From Senegalimassilia sp003474385 (GTDB taxonomy: Bacteria > Actinomycetota > Coriobacteriia > Coriobacteriales > Eggerthellaceae), in the NCBI RefSeq assembly GCF_003474385.1, contig NZ_QUCY01000006.1, positions 38,096 to 102,095 of the forward strand: a stretch of 64,000 bases of DNA, given 5' to 3'. A program made the position numbers and the translations under genes. Shown piece after piece: positions 9,826 to 17,957 of this stretch; the stretch's first letter is position 1; each line of letters opens with the position of its first letter. Below the pieces are notes generated by a model. It made no database searches and was not told the DNA's origin. It was given only the letters and a program-made list of their open reading frames with translations.

Positions 9826-10670
9826 CGCGCACCCGTCCTTTCGCAAGCGCCCGCCGCAGAGGCAAGCGCATCGGTCATCTCGTCAAGCGTATCCGCCAGC
9901 GCCGCCGGCGATGACGCCACCACGGCGCCGTCCTTGACCAAACGCAGCGACACGTCCACCATCTGCGGCGGCAGCAGATGCGTGCGCGCCAGCACGTCGC
10001 GGTCGCGCAGCACGGCGAACGTTTCGCCGTCGGCAACCACCTGACCTGCGGTCATGGCGATCACCCGCTTAGCGTAGTCGGCCACCACCTCCATGTCGTG
10101 GCACACCATGATCACCGTGGTGCCGCGAGCGTTCAGCTCGGCGATGACGTCCATCACCTTGGCGCACTCGCGGAAATCAAGGCCGGTGGTCGGCTCGTCG
10201 AGCACCACCACGGGCGGCTCCATCACGATGATCGACGCCAGCGCCAACAGTTGGCGCGTGCCGCGGTTGAGCAGAAACGGCTCGGCGTCGCCGTCGAAGC
10301 CGAACCGCTCTATCATCGCATCCACCTTCGCCTCGGCCTCGGCGTCGGCGCGCCCTTGCGCGCGGAAACCGAACAGCAGCTCCTCGCGCACGGTGGAGCA
10401 GCAGATCTGGCGATCGGGGTTTTGGAACAGGAAGCCCACCTTCGCGGCAAGCTGGCTGGTGCGCAGCTGCGTGGTGGACACGCCATCGATGAGGACCTGG
10501 CCCGACGAAGGCTTCAACAGGCCGTTGATCAGGCGCATCGTGGTTGATTTGCCCGCACCGTTCGTGCCCACGAACGCGACGAAATCGCCATCGGGGATGC
10601 GAAAGCTCACATCGCGCAGGATGGGCAGCTCGCCATCGTACGATGCGCTCGCGTTCTTGAACTCGATCAT
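9822..10670 (-). CDS. ecfA2: energy-coupling factor ATPase (EcfA2-like) with atypical signature motif
   Basis: Cytosolic ATPase subunit of the ECF importer. The 282-residue protein has Walker A as GTNGAGKST, Q-loop LFQNPDRQ, Walker B VVVLDEPTTGLD and H-loop MVCHDMEVV. The signature region reads LNRGTRQLLALAS instead of LSGGQ or LSRGQ, so both the first Ser and the Gln are replaced. The start at 10670 overlaps the ecfA1 stop by 4 bases (ATGA), showing translational coupling. The C-terminal extension of about 60 residues is usual for ECF ATPases. Asymmetric ATPase pairs are known in ECF systems, so the unusual signature may mark the less active site. Confidence 0.93.
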   Translation of the reverse strand: MIEFKNASASYDGELPILRDVSFRIPDGDFVAFVGTNGAGKSTTMRLINGLLKPSSGQVLIDGVSTTQLRTSQLAAKVGFLFQNPDRQICCSTVREELLFGFRAQGRADAEAEAKVDAMIERFGFDGDAEPFLLNRGTRQLLALASIIVMEPPVVVLDEPTTGLDFRECAKVMDVIAELNARGTTVIMVCHDMEVVADYAKRVIAMTAGQVVADGETFAVLRDRDVLARTHLLPPQMVDVSLRLVKDGAVVASSPAALADTLDEMTDALASAAGACERTGAR

Positions 10671-11524
10671 GCCGAAGCTCCTTCCCCGCTTAAAACCCGC
10701 TTGCACACCCCGACTGCCTCGTCGACGTTGCGCGCTGCCGGCGCATCCACCAGGCCCCGTGCACGCAACCGGTTCACCAAGCTGGTGGAGCGCGGGCAAT
10801 TCACGCCGATCTCCAACAGCTCGTCAGAATGCTCGAGCACCTCGGCGGGCGTTCCCTGGAAGCGAACCTTGCCGCCGTCCACGATAAGCAGCATGTCGGC
10901 GAAATCGGACAGCAGCGCGATCTTCTGCTCCACTACGATGACCGTGGTGCCGTTTTCCCGGGCGTAGCGCGCCAGCAGTTCGAACACCGCCAGCGACGAT
11001 GCCGGGTCCAGCTCGGCCGTCGGCTCATCGAGCACCAGCACGCGCGGCTTCAGCGCGATGACCGACGCCACCGCCACCTTCTGCTTCTGGCCGCCGGAAA
11101 GCTCGGCGATACCGCGATGGCGCAGATCGGAGATTCCCATGGCCTCCAGCGCCTCGCTGATACGGCCTTCCACCTGGTCTTTCGGCACGCCGAAGTTCTC
11201 AAGGCCGTATAGCACCTCGTCCTCGACCACCGACGACACCATCTGCGAGTCGATGTCCTGGCACACGCTACCGACCAGGCGGCTGATGTCGGTCAACGAC
11301 GCTTCGCACGTATCCAACCCGTCAATGGTCACGCTGCCGTAGAAATCACCGGGATAGCAGTGCGGGATGATGCCGTTGAACGCATACGTGAGCGTGGACT
11401 TTCCGCTGCCCGCGGCGCCGGTGATTCCCACGAACGAGCCTTCGGGGATGGCAAGGTCGATGCCGTGCAGGATAGGCTCGGCCCCCTCTCGATAGCGAAA
11501 CGACAAGTTCGAAACCTCGATCAT
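10667..11524 (-). CDS. ecfA1: energy-coupling factor ATPase (EcfA1-like)
   Basis: First ATPase of the ECF importer. The 285-residue protein shows Walker A GAAGSGKST, Q-loop CQDIDSQ, canonical signature ELSGGQKQKVAVAS, Walker B RVLVLDEPTAELD and the H-loop position occupied by VVEQK rather than a His. Lack of the switch His (Gln here) is notable against the normal EcfA2 H-loop. The frame is open upstream to 11599 but homology and the MIEVSNLSFRY start place the N-terminus at 11524. It lies 231 bases downstream of trpP and overlaps ecfA2 by 4 bases. Confidence 0.93.
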   Translation of the reverse strand: MIEVSNLSFRYREGAEPILHGIDLAIPEGSFVGITGAAGSGKSTLTYAFNGIIPHCYPGDFYGSVTIDGLDTCEASLTDISRLVGSVCQDIDSQMVSSVVEDEVLYGLENFGVPKDQVEGRISEALEAMGISDLRHRGIAELSGGQKQKVAVASVIALKPRVLVLDEPTAELDPASSLAVFELLARYARENGTTVIVVEQKIALLSDFADMLLIVDGGKVRFQGTPAEVLEHSDELLEIGVNCPRSTSLVNRLRARGLVDAPAARNVDEAVGVCKRVLSGEGASA

Positions 11525-11755
11525 GGGAAACCCTTTCAAGCAGAAAGCGAACAGGTGGGAAGCGGGAACTCGCAAGTAAAATCTCAAGCCAGAGGTCAAG
11601 CAAAGTCAGCGAGGGCGCCTGTGGTGCCTTGAATTCGACTGAATCTAGCGGGCATTGGCCTTCGGGCCGTGCCCGCGCAGATGAAGCCGAAGGCAAGGTG
11701 CCACAGGCGGCCACAGCGTCGAGCCGATTCGTTTGCCGGCAGGCAAACGAAACAA
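11525..11755. other. trpP-ecfA1 intercistronic region with large hairpins
   Basis: 231 bases without a gene inside the ECF operon. Holds the perfect palindrome TTCGTTTGCC-GGCA-GGCAAACGAA (11729-11752) just after the trpP stop. Further on is an imperfect long-range pair, GCCTGTGGTGCCTTG near 11619 with GCAAGGTGCCACAGGC near 11693, enclosing a smaller hairpin. It could be an mRNA stability element that sets S-component versus ATPase levels; that role is inference. Confidence 0.5.
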
Positions 11756-12343
11756 CTAGCGCTTCAGGACGGCGCGCAGAACCGGGGTCAGGATGGCCGC
11801 CAGCACGGCATTCATGGTTGCCGTGCCGAGCACCATCACGGCATATACGCCGAACACGGCCAACGGCTCAAGATGCGCAACGGCGACGCCCACGATCATG
11901 GCGAACGTGTAACCGGAGACGATGGTGGACAGGAACGTGGTGATCACGGGAGCAACGACGTCCTGGAAACCCTTATCGTCGGCGGCCACCTTCGCAAGCG
12001 CGGTAACCAGCAAGCCGCACGCCAAAGCGCCCAGCATCTCGGAGGCGATGTTCACCAACGGCGTGGCGTTCAACATGGGCAGCTGGCTGACCAGGCCCAC
12101 CAACAGGCCGATCACCACGGATTGATACACTTTCGGTCGCGTGAGGATGATTGCCAGGCAGTACATGGCGATCATGAAATTGGGCTTCATGCCCGCAAAG
12201 CTGAGGAAGCTGGAAACGGTCAGCTTAAGGACGGCGCCGGCAGCGATGAGCACTGCCACCAGGATAAGATCTTGTACGGACAAGCCCTCCTTCTTCGCAG
12301 AGGTTGCCACCGTACGCTTCTGGGCTGCAACGTTTTGAGTCAT
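11756..12343 (-). CDS. trpP: tryptophan-type ECF S component (TrpP family)
   Basis: Substrate-binding membrane subunit of an ECF importer. The 195-residue protein has a polar N-terminus (1-22) and about six hydrophobic helices. The stretch FLSFAGMKPNFMIAMYCLAIIL followed by VVIGLLVGLVSQL matches the pattern I recall for Bacillus TrpP (YhaG), with its GMKPD and VIGIVTG segments. The T-box upstream independently points to tryptophan. The ATG at 12343 is preceded by AGGAATGAGG; an earlier ATG at 12352 would sit on top of the ribosome site. Substrate assignment is inference from family resemblance plus the T-box. Confidence 0.8.
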   Translation of the reverse strand: MTQNVAAQKRTVATSAKKEGLSVQDLILVAVLIAAGAVLKLTVSSFLSFAGMKPNFMIAMYCLAIILTRPKVYQSVVIGLLVGLVSQLPMLNATPLVNIASEMLGALACGLLVTALAKVAADDKGFQDVVAPVITTFLSTIVSGYTFAMIVGVAVAHLEPLAVFGVYAVMVLGTATMNAVLAAILTPVLRAVLKR

Positions 12344-12510
12344 AATCCTCATTCCTTTCTTGGCGGGGTTTCCGCCGGTCATCGCCCGTCCCCGGGCTTT
12401 CGGTCTGCCGGCAACGAACGCGAATGAGGAATCATCGGCTTACAGGTTTCAAGCAAAGGCCAGTTTGCAGCTATGGCGACTCGCCGCACCCCGCGGCCCG
12501 AATAACCCGC

Positions 12511-12806
12511 AAAATAAAAAACGTCTGTCCTTTGAGATAAAGGACAGACGTAACATCTGCGGTGCCACCTTTACTTGACCCCCGAAGGAGCCCTCTCACG
12601 AACATGCCAACACATGTTCTGCCCTTAACGCAGGCTCACGGTCCAGATACTCGGCTGTCGACCGCCACGTGGTAACGCAGCAACCGGCAACCTTTCCCCT
12701 TTCCCTCGGCGAACCATTTACCACCCAGCATTTCTGCGGGATTCCCAGCAACACCCGCTCTCTGTGAGCGCTTATGATGGCTTGACTTTCGCCTCAACGG
12801 TTTCAA
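12511..12806 (-). promoter_or_regulatory. T-box riboswitch, predicted tRNA-Trp specificity
   Basis: The minus strand shows a complete transcriptional T-box leader. The T-box core AAAGGTGGCACCGCAGA is at 12556-12572. A 13-bp terminator stem (12521-12551) with T-tract follows it. Upstream, Stem I has a GGCGAA / TTCGCC lower stem (12788-12793 with 12708-12713), an AGTCAA / AAATGG specifier loop, a GCCATC / GGTGGT stem, and the apical AGAGAGCGGG...TGCTGGGAATCCCGC region. UGG lies at 12714-12716 on the 3' side of the loop. The bulge UGGC pairs with G73-CCA, which fits tRNA-Trp and not tRNA-Met (A73). It should let trpP-ecfA1-ecfA2-ecfT be transcribed when tRNA-Trp is uncharged. Confidence 0.88.
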
Positions 12807-12992
12807 GGTATTAAGTTGTGGTACGAACTATAGGGGATGCCGTCGAAGGACGCAACCCCCTTTTTCCGCGAATTAACAGCCGCGAAATATTGCCGGCAAA
12901 CGGTCGGCGAACGGCTGTAGCGCAGTGTGCAGCCTATCGAGACGGCTGGCCGAACGGCCTCGTAGCCGCGCGCAACGTCCCCGCAACGCAAG

Positions 12993-13028
12993 AAACCCGG
13001 CGAGCAGCACAAGCCGCCCACCGGGTTT
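12993..13028 (-). terminator. probable terminator of the first dms operon
   Basis: Inverted repeat AAACCCGG ... CCGGGTTT, with a 20-base loop, about 40 bases after the dmsC stop, followed on the minus strand by TTTCTTGCG. The large loop lowers confidence. Confidence 0.45.
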
Positions 13029-13069
13029 ACAAGGAGGAATCGAGAAGCGTCAGCCGAAAGCGGTCGGCC

Positions 13070-13840
13070 TTACGCGCCCACGCCTATCGCGAAGAACACG
13101 TAACGGGCGACCACGACGCTCGCGAACGCCAAGACGAGCACGACCACGCCCGCCGTCTTGCCCGCAAGCTTGCCGCAGCGCGCCGCGGCCGCAACCACGG
13201 AAGCGCACACAGGGCCCAGCACGAAAGCCACTGCCAACAGGGCCGTTGCGTCAAGGCCGCTGCGCTGCAGGTACAGGCCGAATGCCACGATGGCCACGCC
13301 CCATGCAGCCTGCGCTGCGACCGTCGCCGGGCAAAGCAGGCTTGCCGCCCAGTCGTCCGCCTTCGCCAGAACGGCGCACAGACCAGCGCCCAGCGCCACG
13401 TCGCCCAGGATGAACACCGGCAGCGTCGCCGCGCCGCGCCAAGCCACCAGGCCCAGGCAGTCGAAGTACGCCAAGCCGGTCACCACCATGAAGCCCACGG
13501 CAACCGCGCCGCCAACCCAACGCACCGCGCGCACAGTCTTGCCGCGCCAGGAAAGCACCAGGTCAACCACGATAACGATACCCAGCGCAATGGCCCAGTA
13601 GGACTCCTGCGAAATGCCCGACGCGGGGTTCGCCATGCCGTTCATGAAGCGCAGCGGCTGGCCCAGGTGCGCCAGCGTGCCGCACAGGCCGATGCCCAGC
13701 AGCACGACGCACACGAGCGGGAACAGCCAGGGGGTCTTCGCCTCGCGGCCGTTGCCGCACACCGCGTCGACCGCGTACGCGCCCGCCGCAAAACCGGCGA
13801 ACGTCGTGAACACCAACAAAGGAAGCACATGCAAAATCAT
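13070..13840 (-). CDS. dmsC: DmsC-type membrane anchor subunit, first molybdoenzyme operon
   Basis: Predicted quinol-oxidising membrane anchor that passes electrons to the DmsB-like Fe-S subunit. The 256-residue protein consists of about eight hydrophobic helices. Features typical of DmsC are the N-terminal PLLVFTTFAGFAAGAY, the HLGQPLRFMNGMAN segment after helix 3 and the C-terminal VVARYVFFAIGVG, similar to the RxxFY end of DmsC proteins. ATG 13840 is chosen because AAGGCGG lies 9 bases upstream; GTG and TTG codons just upstream are alternatives. It is the third gene of dmsA-dmsB-dmsC. Confidence 0.9.
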   Translation of the reverse strand: MILHVLPLLVFTTFAGFAAGAYAVDAVCGNGREAKTPWLFPLVCVVLLGIGLCGTLAHLGQPLRFMNGMANPASGISQESYWAIALGIVIVVDLVLSWRGKTVRAVRWVGGAVAVGFMVVTGLAYFDCLGLVAWRGAATLPVFILGDVALGAGLCAVLAKADDWAASLLCPATVAAQAAWGVAIVAFGLYLQRSGLDATALLAVAFVLGPVCASVVAAAARCGKLAGKTAGVVVLVLAFASVVVARYVFFAIGVGA

Positions 13841-13854
13841 GTTCACCAACCGCC

Positions 13855-14424
13855 TTACACGTAATAGACCGACGGGTTCGTACCCATTTCAGGAAGGTAC
13901 TGAACGCCCTTTTTCTGCTGCAGCAAACGGCTCGGCTCGCTTTCCGGGTCGTTCAGGTCGCCGAACACGCGCGCGTTGGCCGGACAGGCTTCGGCGCAGA
14001 ACGGCTTTTGGCCCTCGGCGATGCGGTCCTTGCAGAACGTGCACTTGCTCATGACGTGGTGCGCGTCGTCCATGGACGGGGCGCCGTACGGGCAGGTCCA
14101 GGTGCAATAGCCGCATGCGATGCAGCGATCCTGGTCAACCAGCACCAGCCCGGTTTCCTCATCCTTGTGCATGGCATGGGTGGGGCAGTGCTTCACGCAC
14201 GCCGGATCTTCGCAGTGGTTGCACAGCATCGGGCGAAACGCCAGGCGCGTACGCGGGAATGCGCCCGTGGCCTGGTACAACACGTCGCCGTCGAGGCTTT
14301 CCAGATGATTCCAGTGGGCAGAGCCCGGCACCTCGTTGGAAATCTTGCAGCTGATCGTGCAGGTCTGGCAGCCGACGCAGTGCTCGGTGTCGATGACCAT
14401 GCCGTAATGAACTTCGTTGCTCAT
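13855..14424 (-). CDS. dmsB: DmsB-type four-cluster ferredoxin subunit, first operon
   Basis: Electron-transfer subunit carrying four [4Fe-4S] clusters between the membrane anchor and the molybdenum subunit. In 189 residues it has CVGCQTCTISC near the N-terminus, CNHCEDPACVKHCP, CIACGYCTWTCP, and CTFCKDR with a later CAEACP, that is, 16 Cys in four groups. No Tat signal is present; such subunits are normally co-exported with the catalytic partner. It lies 13 bases downstream of dmsA and 14 bases upstream of dmsC. Confidence 0.95.
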   Translation of the reverse strand: MSNEVHYGMVIDTEHCVGCQTCTISCKISNEVPGSAHWNHLESLDGDVLYQATGAFPRTRLAFRPMLCNHCEDPACVKHCPTHAMHKDEETGLVLVDQDRCIACGYCTWTCPYGAPSMDDAHHVMSKCTFCKDRIAEGQKPFCAEACPANARVFGDLNDPESEPSRLLQQKKGVQYLPEMGTNPSVYYV

Positions 14425-14437
14425 GTCCTATCCCCCT

Positions 14438-16999
14438 TTAGGCCTTCTCGACTTCGACCAGGTTGTCGTAGAACGCCGAGTTCGTCATGCTGTACGACTC
14501 TTCCGCGTCGTTGATGGCCATGCGCGTCAGGTTCTGGTAGCAGCCCTCGATGAAGTGATCGGGCGTCCAACCGCTTTGCGTTGCCACCGTGCCGGGCACG
14601 ATGCCCTCGGTCAGAAACACGCGCAGCTTCATGTCGCCGCGGTCGTTGAACACGCGCACGATATCGCCGTGGGAAAGGCCGCGCTCGCGGGCGTCCTTCG
14701 GGTTCATCTGCAGCAGCGGCTCGTTTTGCACCACCTCAAGCTCGGGAATGAGGATATGCTGCGTATGCACGTTCAAACGGTCGTGGTACTGGATGTACGC
14801 AAGCGGATACTTCTTGGCCAGCTCGCCTTCGCGCGGGTCTTCCGCCGGGGGCAGCCACGAGGGAACCTCTTCGCCAAACGGCAGCATCTTTTCCGTGTAG
14901 AACTCGAACTTGCCGGTGTCGGTCTTGTAGCCCGCGCCGTCGGCGTAAACGATGGCCGGCTCGTAGATGGCATCGGAGCGGCCGTAAATGCCCTGTTCAA
15001 CGACGTCGCGATTCCAATCAAGATCAGCCCATGCGGGATGGTCGGTGCCCACGAACTGGCGAATCCATTCCTCGTCGGTCTTGTCCCAGTACTGTTCCAC
15101 GCCGCACTTCTTCGCCAGCATGGTCATCATCTCGACGTCGGACTTGCTCTCGCCCAGAGGCTCGATGGCCGGCTGGTTGAACATAGCCCACGGGCTGCGG
15201 TCGATGAGGTCCCAATGCTCCCAGTACGACGTTGCCGGCAGCACGATGTCGGAGTACTTCGCCGTCCAGGTCCACCACGGGTCGGCCGTCACGATGAAGT
15301 CGATGGCGGGAAGCACGTGGTTGATCATGTAGTTCGAATCGGGGGACATGTTGATGAGGTTGGAGTTGGCGATCCACAGGAAGTCGATGCCCACGGGGTT
15401 GCGGTCGACCGCAGCGTTGTACAGCTGCGACGAGGGAACCATGTTGGCCTTCTTGCCCGTGTTCGACCAGTCGGTGTAGTTGTACACGGGTCCGGTGTAA
15501 CCGGCGACCGGCTTGTTCGTGGCGGTACCGCCGGCGTGCGATGCGCCGCCGCCCTTGACGCCGATGTAGCCGGCGACCATGGCCAGCGTGGCCACGGTGC
15601 GGAACGGGGAATACGAGTGGTTCACGCGCTGCATGCCCTGGCCCATGCGGATGGCAGCGGGCTTGGCCGTGATGTATTCCTCGGCCAGACGCTCAACGAC
15701 CGCCGGGTCGATGCCGCAGATCTTGCCCGTGTACTCGGGCGTGTAACCCTTGCAGCCGTCAACCAGGTGATCGAACGCCGTGCGGCACTTCACGCCGTCG
15801 ACGGTGAACGTGCCGGAAAGCGCCGGCTTGACTTCGCCGGCCTTGATGGCGGCGGCCTTCGGGGCGTCCACAGCGGCGCCGGTCAACTCGTCCCAAATCA
15901 CGTACGTGTGCGCGCCCGAACCGGCGTCGCCCTGGGAAGCGGGCGTGGAGCCGATGGACGTTGCGTCGGCTGCGTCGTCGGCGGTGCTTTCGGCGACCTT
16001 GCCGTCGACCATGCGCAGGTACTTGCCGTTGTCCTCGCGAATGAGGTACGGGGCAACGGATTCCTCGACCAGCTTGTCTTTCGCGTGCAGGTCGTGGCCG
16101 ATGATCCAGTTCATCATGCCGAGCGCCAGGGCGGGGTCGGTCTGCGGGTTGATGCCGATCCACTCGTCTGCCATGGCCGCCGTCGAGCACTGGCGCGGGT
16201 CGATGACGATGACCTTCGCGCCGTTTTTGCGCGCTGCCACGTAGTCGCGCAGCTCGGAGGTGTGCGTGTCGGCCAGGTTGCGGCCCCAGCAGATGACCAG
16301 GTTGGAGTTCAGGTAATCGCGCGAATCGTGCGCGCCGCGGTGCGTGCCGAACACCATGGTCATGCCCATGGACGCACCATGGTCGCCCATGATGCCCTCG
16401 ACGTCCCACGTCGTCGCGCCCAAGCAGCCGGCGAAGCGGGTGGGAGCCTCCCACGACAGCTTGCCTAGGTCGCCCGTGAACGAGTAGAACGACGCGTTCT
16501 TCGGGTCTTTCGCCACCACGGCGTTGAGCTTCTCGGCGATGATGTCGATGGCCTCATCCCAGGTGATGCGCTCGAATTCACCGCTACCGCGCTCACCCGT
16601 GCGCTTCATGGGGTACATGACACGCGCGTTTTCGTCCTGCACGTGCTTGATGTAGCTCATGGAGCGCAGGCAGGCGTTCGCGTAACCCGGACGGCCCGGC
16701 ATGTTGCCCGGCTCGACGCGGATGAGCTTGCCGTCGCGCACCGTGCCGTGCAGGTGGCAGCGCGATGTGCAGTTCACGGTGCACACCGCGTGCACCGACT
16801 TCTCCCCCGCCTTGACAGGGGCTTCTTCAGCGACAGCCACGCCTTCGGGCGATGCCTGTGCGCCGAATCCGAGCGCGGACGCCACCGTGATGGCGCCGAC
16901 GCCCTTGATGAACGTGCGGCGGGTCAGCTTCCCGTCGCGCATGAAGTACTCCGGAGCGGCTTCGGCAGGCGAAGCGCAGTGCCCGTTCGGGTTCCCCAT
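14438..16999 (-). CDS. Tat-exported molybdopterin oxidoreductase catalytic subunit (DMSO reductase family), first operon
   Basis: Catalytic subunit of a DmsABC-like complex acting outside the membrane. The 853-residue protein has a Tat signal with Arg27-Arg28 in LTRRTFIKG, then a [4Fe-4S] motif with Cys73, Cys77, Cys81 and Cys110, and the bis-MGD-binding domains through to DIVRVFNDRGDM and GTVATQSGW near the end. At the position where the second operon's subunit has a YST serine, this one has MGDHGASM (Asp206/His207), so the Mo ligand is probably not Ser. The acceptor cannot be named; such paralogues are abundant and diverse in Eggerthellaceae. Start at 16999 follows GGGAGG. Upstream is the divergent Crp/Fnr gene. 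Confidence 0.9.
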   Translation of the reverse strand: MGNPNGHCASPAEAAPEYFMRDGKLTRRTFIKGVGAITVASALGFGAQASPEGVAVAEEAPVKAGEKSVHAVCTVNCTSRCHLHGTVRDGKLIRVEPGNMPGRPGYANACLRSMSYIKHVQDENARVMYPMKRTGERGSGEFERITWDEAIDIIAEKLNAVVAKDPKNASFYSFTGDLGKLSWEAPTRFAGCLGATTWDVEGIMGDHGASMGMTMVFGTHRGAHDSRDYLNSNLVICWGRNLADTHTSELRDYVAARKNGAKVIVIDPRQCSTAAMADEWIGINPQTDPALALGMMNWIIGHDLHAKDKLVEESVAPYLIREDNGKYLRMVDGKVAESTADDAADATSIGSTPASQGDAGSGAHTYVIWDELTGAAVDAPKAAAIKAGEVKPALSGTFTVDGVKCRTAFDHLVDGCKGYTPEYTGKICGIDPAVVERLAEEYITAKPAAIRMGQGMQRVNHSYSPFRTVATLAMVAGYIGVKGGGASHAGGTATNKPVAGYTGPVYNYTDWSNTGKKANMVPSSQLYNAAVDRNPVGIDFLWIANSNLINMSPDSNYMINHVLPAIDFIVTADPWWTWTAKYSDIVLPATSYWEHWDLIDRSPWAMFNQPAIEPLGESKSDVEMMTMLAKKCGVEQYWDKTDEEWIRQFVGTDHPAWADLDWNRDVVEQGIYGRSDAIYEPAIVYADGAGYKTDTGKFEFYTEKMLPFGEEVPSWLPPAEDPREGELAKKYPLAYIQYHDRLNVHTQHILIPELEVVQNEPLLQMNPKDARERGLSHGDIVRVFNDRGDMKLRVFLTEGIVPGTVATQSGWTPDHFIEGCYQNLTRMAINDAEESYSMTNSAFYDNLVEVEKA

Positions 17000-17252
17000 G
17001 GTGTCCTCCCTCGTCTTGTTAACTCGTCTTGCCTTTGCGGCTCGACGCAGCATAGGCGCGAGGGCAGGAGCCCACCACACACGGCTGGGGCGGACCACCA
17101 CGGTTGGACCGCGCTCCCAATGTTCGCGGCCGCCCACAACCTTGTGGGACGGAAACAAGGCTATGTTTGCTGCGCGCGCGAACCTTCCTACCATGCAAGC
17201 AATGCGATATTCTGACGAATTGACATGGGAATGCCAGGGGATGGGGGAGCAT
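17000..17252. promoter_or_regulatory. divergent regulatory region dmsA1 / Crp-Fnr regulator
   Basis: 253 bases between divergent genes. Contains the perfect 7-bp dyad CCCACAA-CC-TTGTGGG at 17133-17148 and a candidate plus-strand promoter, TTTGCT (17166-17171), 17-base spacer, TACCAT (17189-17194). The dyad centre would be about 61 bases upstream of the predicted start, the classic class I position for Crp-family activators. Its target being the adjacent regulator is inference. Confidence 0.5.
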
Positions 17253-17957
17253 ATGGAAGCGATCAGCCTGTTCGTGCAGCCAAAACCGCTGCTCAGCAAC
17301 ACGATCGAGCGCATCACGAAAACCGGCGAGCTGAAGGCAGCGTCTCACGTGCTCGCACCGGGCGACTACCTGTTTCGCGAAGGCGACGACATCCGCTCGA
17401 CGTTCTATATCCAGCGCGGCATGGTGAGGCTGTACAGCAACACGCCCGACGGGTATTCCAAAACCGTGTTCTTCCACAAGGCGGGCACGCTCATCGGCTT
17501 TCAGGGATTTCAATACGACGAAAATCGCAAGCCCTCCATCCTCAACGCGCGCGCCACCACAAAAGTCGAGCTGCTTGAAATCGACGGCGCTACGTTCGGC
17601 GCATATCTGCGCGACCACGGCGACGTGTGCTACGCCATGGCGCAATACCTGTTCGAGATGATGGCGCTGCAGACGCGCGAGGCGGTCAACGCGGCCATCT
17701 ACCCCGTGCTGCAGCGATTTTCCGCGTTGCTGCTGACGCTCATGAGCGAATTCAGCGCGGCGCACGCCCCGGCTATCGTGCCGTTTTCCAACGATGAGCT
17801 GGCCGAAATGCTTGGCGTGCACGTAAACTCGATCACCAACAGCGTCAGCGCCCTGCGCAAAGCCGAATGCGTGGAGCGGCAGCGCAGTGCGCTCGTGATC
17901 ACCGATTTCAAGAAGCTGAAAAGCGTGGCGGAAAGCCTGATCGCGAACAAGCGCTAG
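17253..17957 (+). CDS. Crp/Fnr-family transcriptional regulator
   Basis: Cytosolic dimeric regulator: cyclic-nucleotide-like sensor domain (about 20-145, with APGDYLFREGDDIRSTFYI and the barrel segment HKAGTLIGFQG), long dimerisation helix (about 150-175) and a winged-helix DNA-binding domain with recognition region FSNDELAEMLGVHVNSITNSVSAL. It has only two Cys (in DVCYAM and KAECVER), so the Fnr-type N-terminal iron-sulfur cluster is absent; the ligand is unknown, and CooA-, DNR- or CprK-like sensing are possibilities. Start 17253 is chosen for GGGGGAG just upstream; ATG 17241 is an alternative. Divergent orientation suggests control of the neighbouring dms operon. Confidence 0.9.
   Translation: MEAISLFVQPKPLLSNTIERITKTGELKAASHVLAPGDYLFREGDDIRSTFYIQRGMVRLYSNTPDGYSKTVFFHKAGTLIGFQGFQYDENRKPSILNARATTKVELLEIDGATFGAYLRDHGDVCYAMAQYLFEMMALQTREAVNAAIYPVLQRFSALLLTLMSEFSAAHAPAIVPFSNDELAEMLGVHVNSITNSVSALRKAECVERQRSALVITDFKKLKSVAESLIANKR

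Larger units (their letters stand above)
12344..13069. other. long intergenic region upstream of trpP
   Basis: 726 bases between dmsC and trpP. 12344-12510 is the trpP leader after the terminator. 12511-12806 is the T-box. 12807-12990 should hold the promoter, but I cannot pick a convincing one (a TAATAC at 12808-12813 lacks a good -35). 12993-13028 is the dmsC terminator. A 72-codon frame at 12803-13021 has no protein-like features. Confidence 0.6.

Noticed and set aside
12715..12717. AUG as T-box specifier (methionine)
   Set aside because: AUG followed by G would satisfy the purine rule, but the UGGC bulge requires discriminator G73, unlike tRNA-Met (A73), and the S component looks like TrpP.
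12803..13021. 72-codon minus-strand frame upstream of the T-box
   Set aside because: Random-looking composition and it overlaps the dmsC terminator.
14417..16468. 683-codon plus-strand frame opposite dmsA1
   Set aside because: Overlaps an unmistakable molybdoenzyme gene; Arg/Val/His-rich shadow without motifs.
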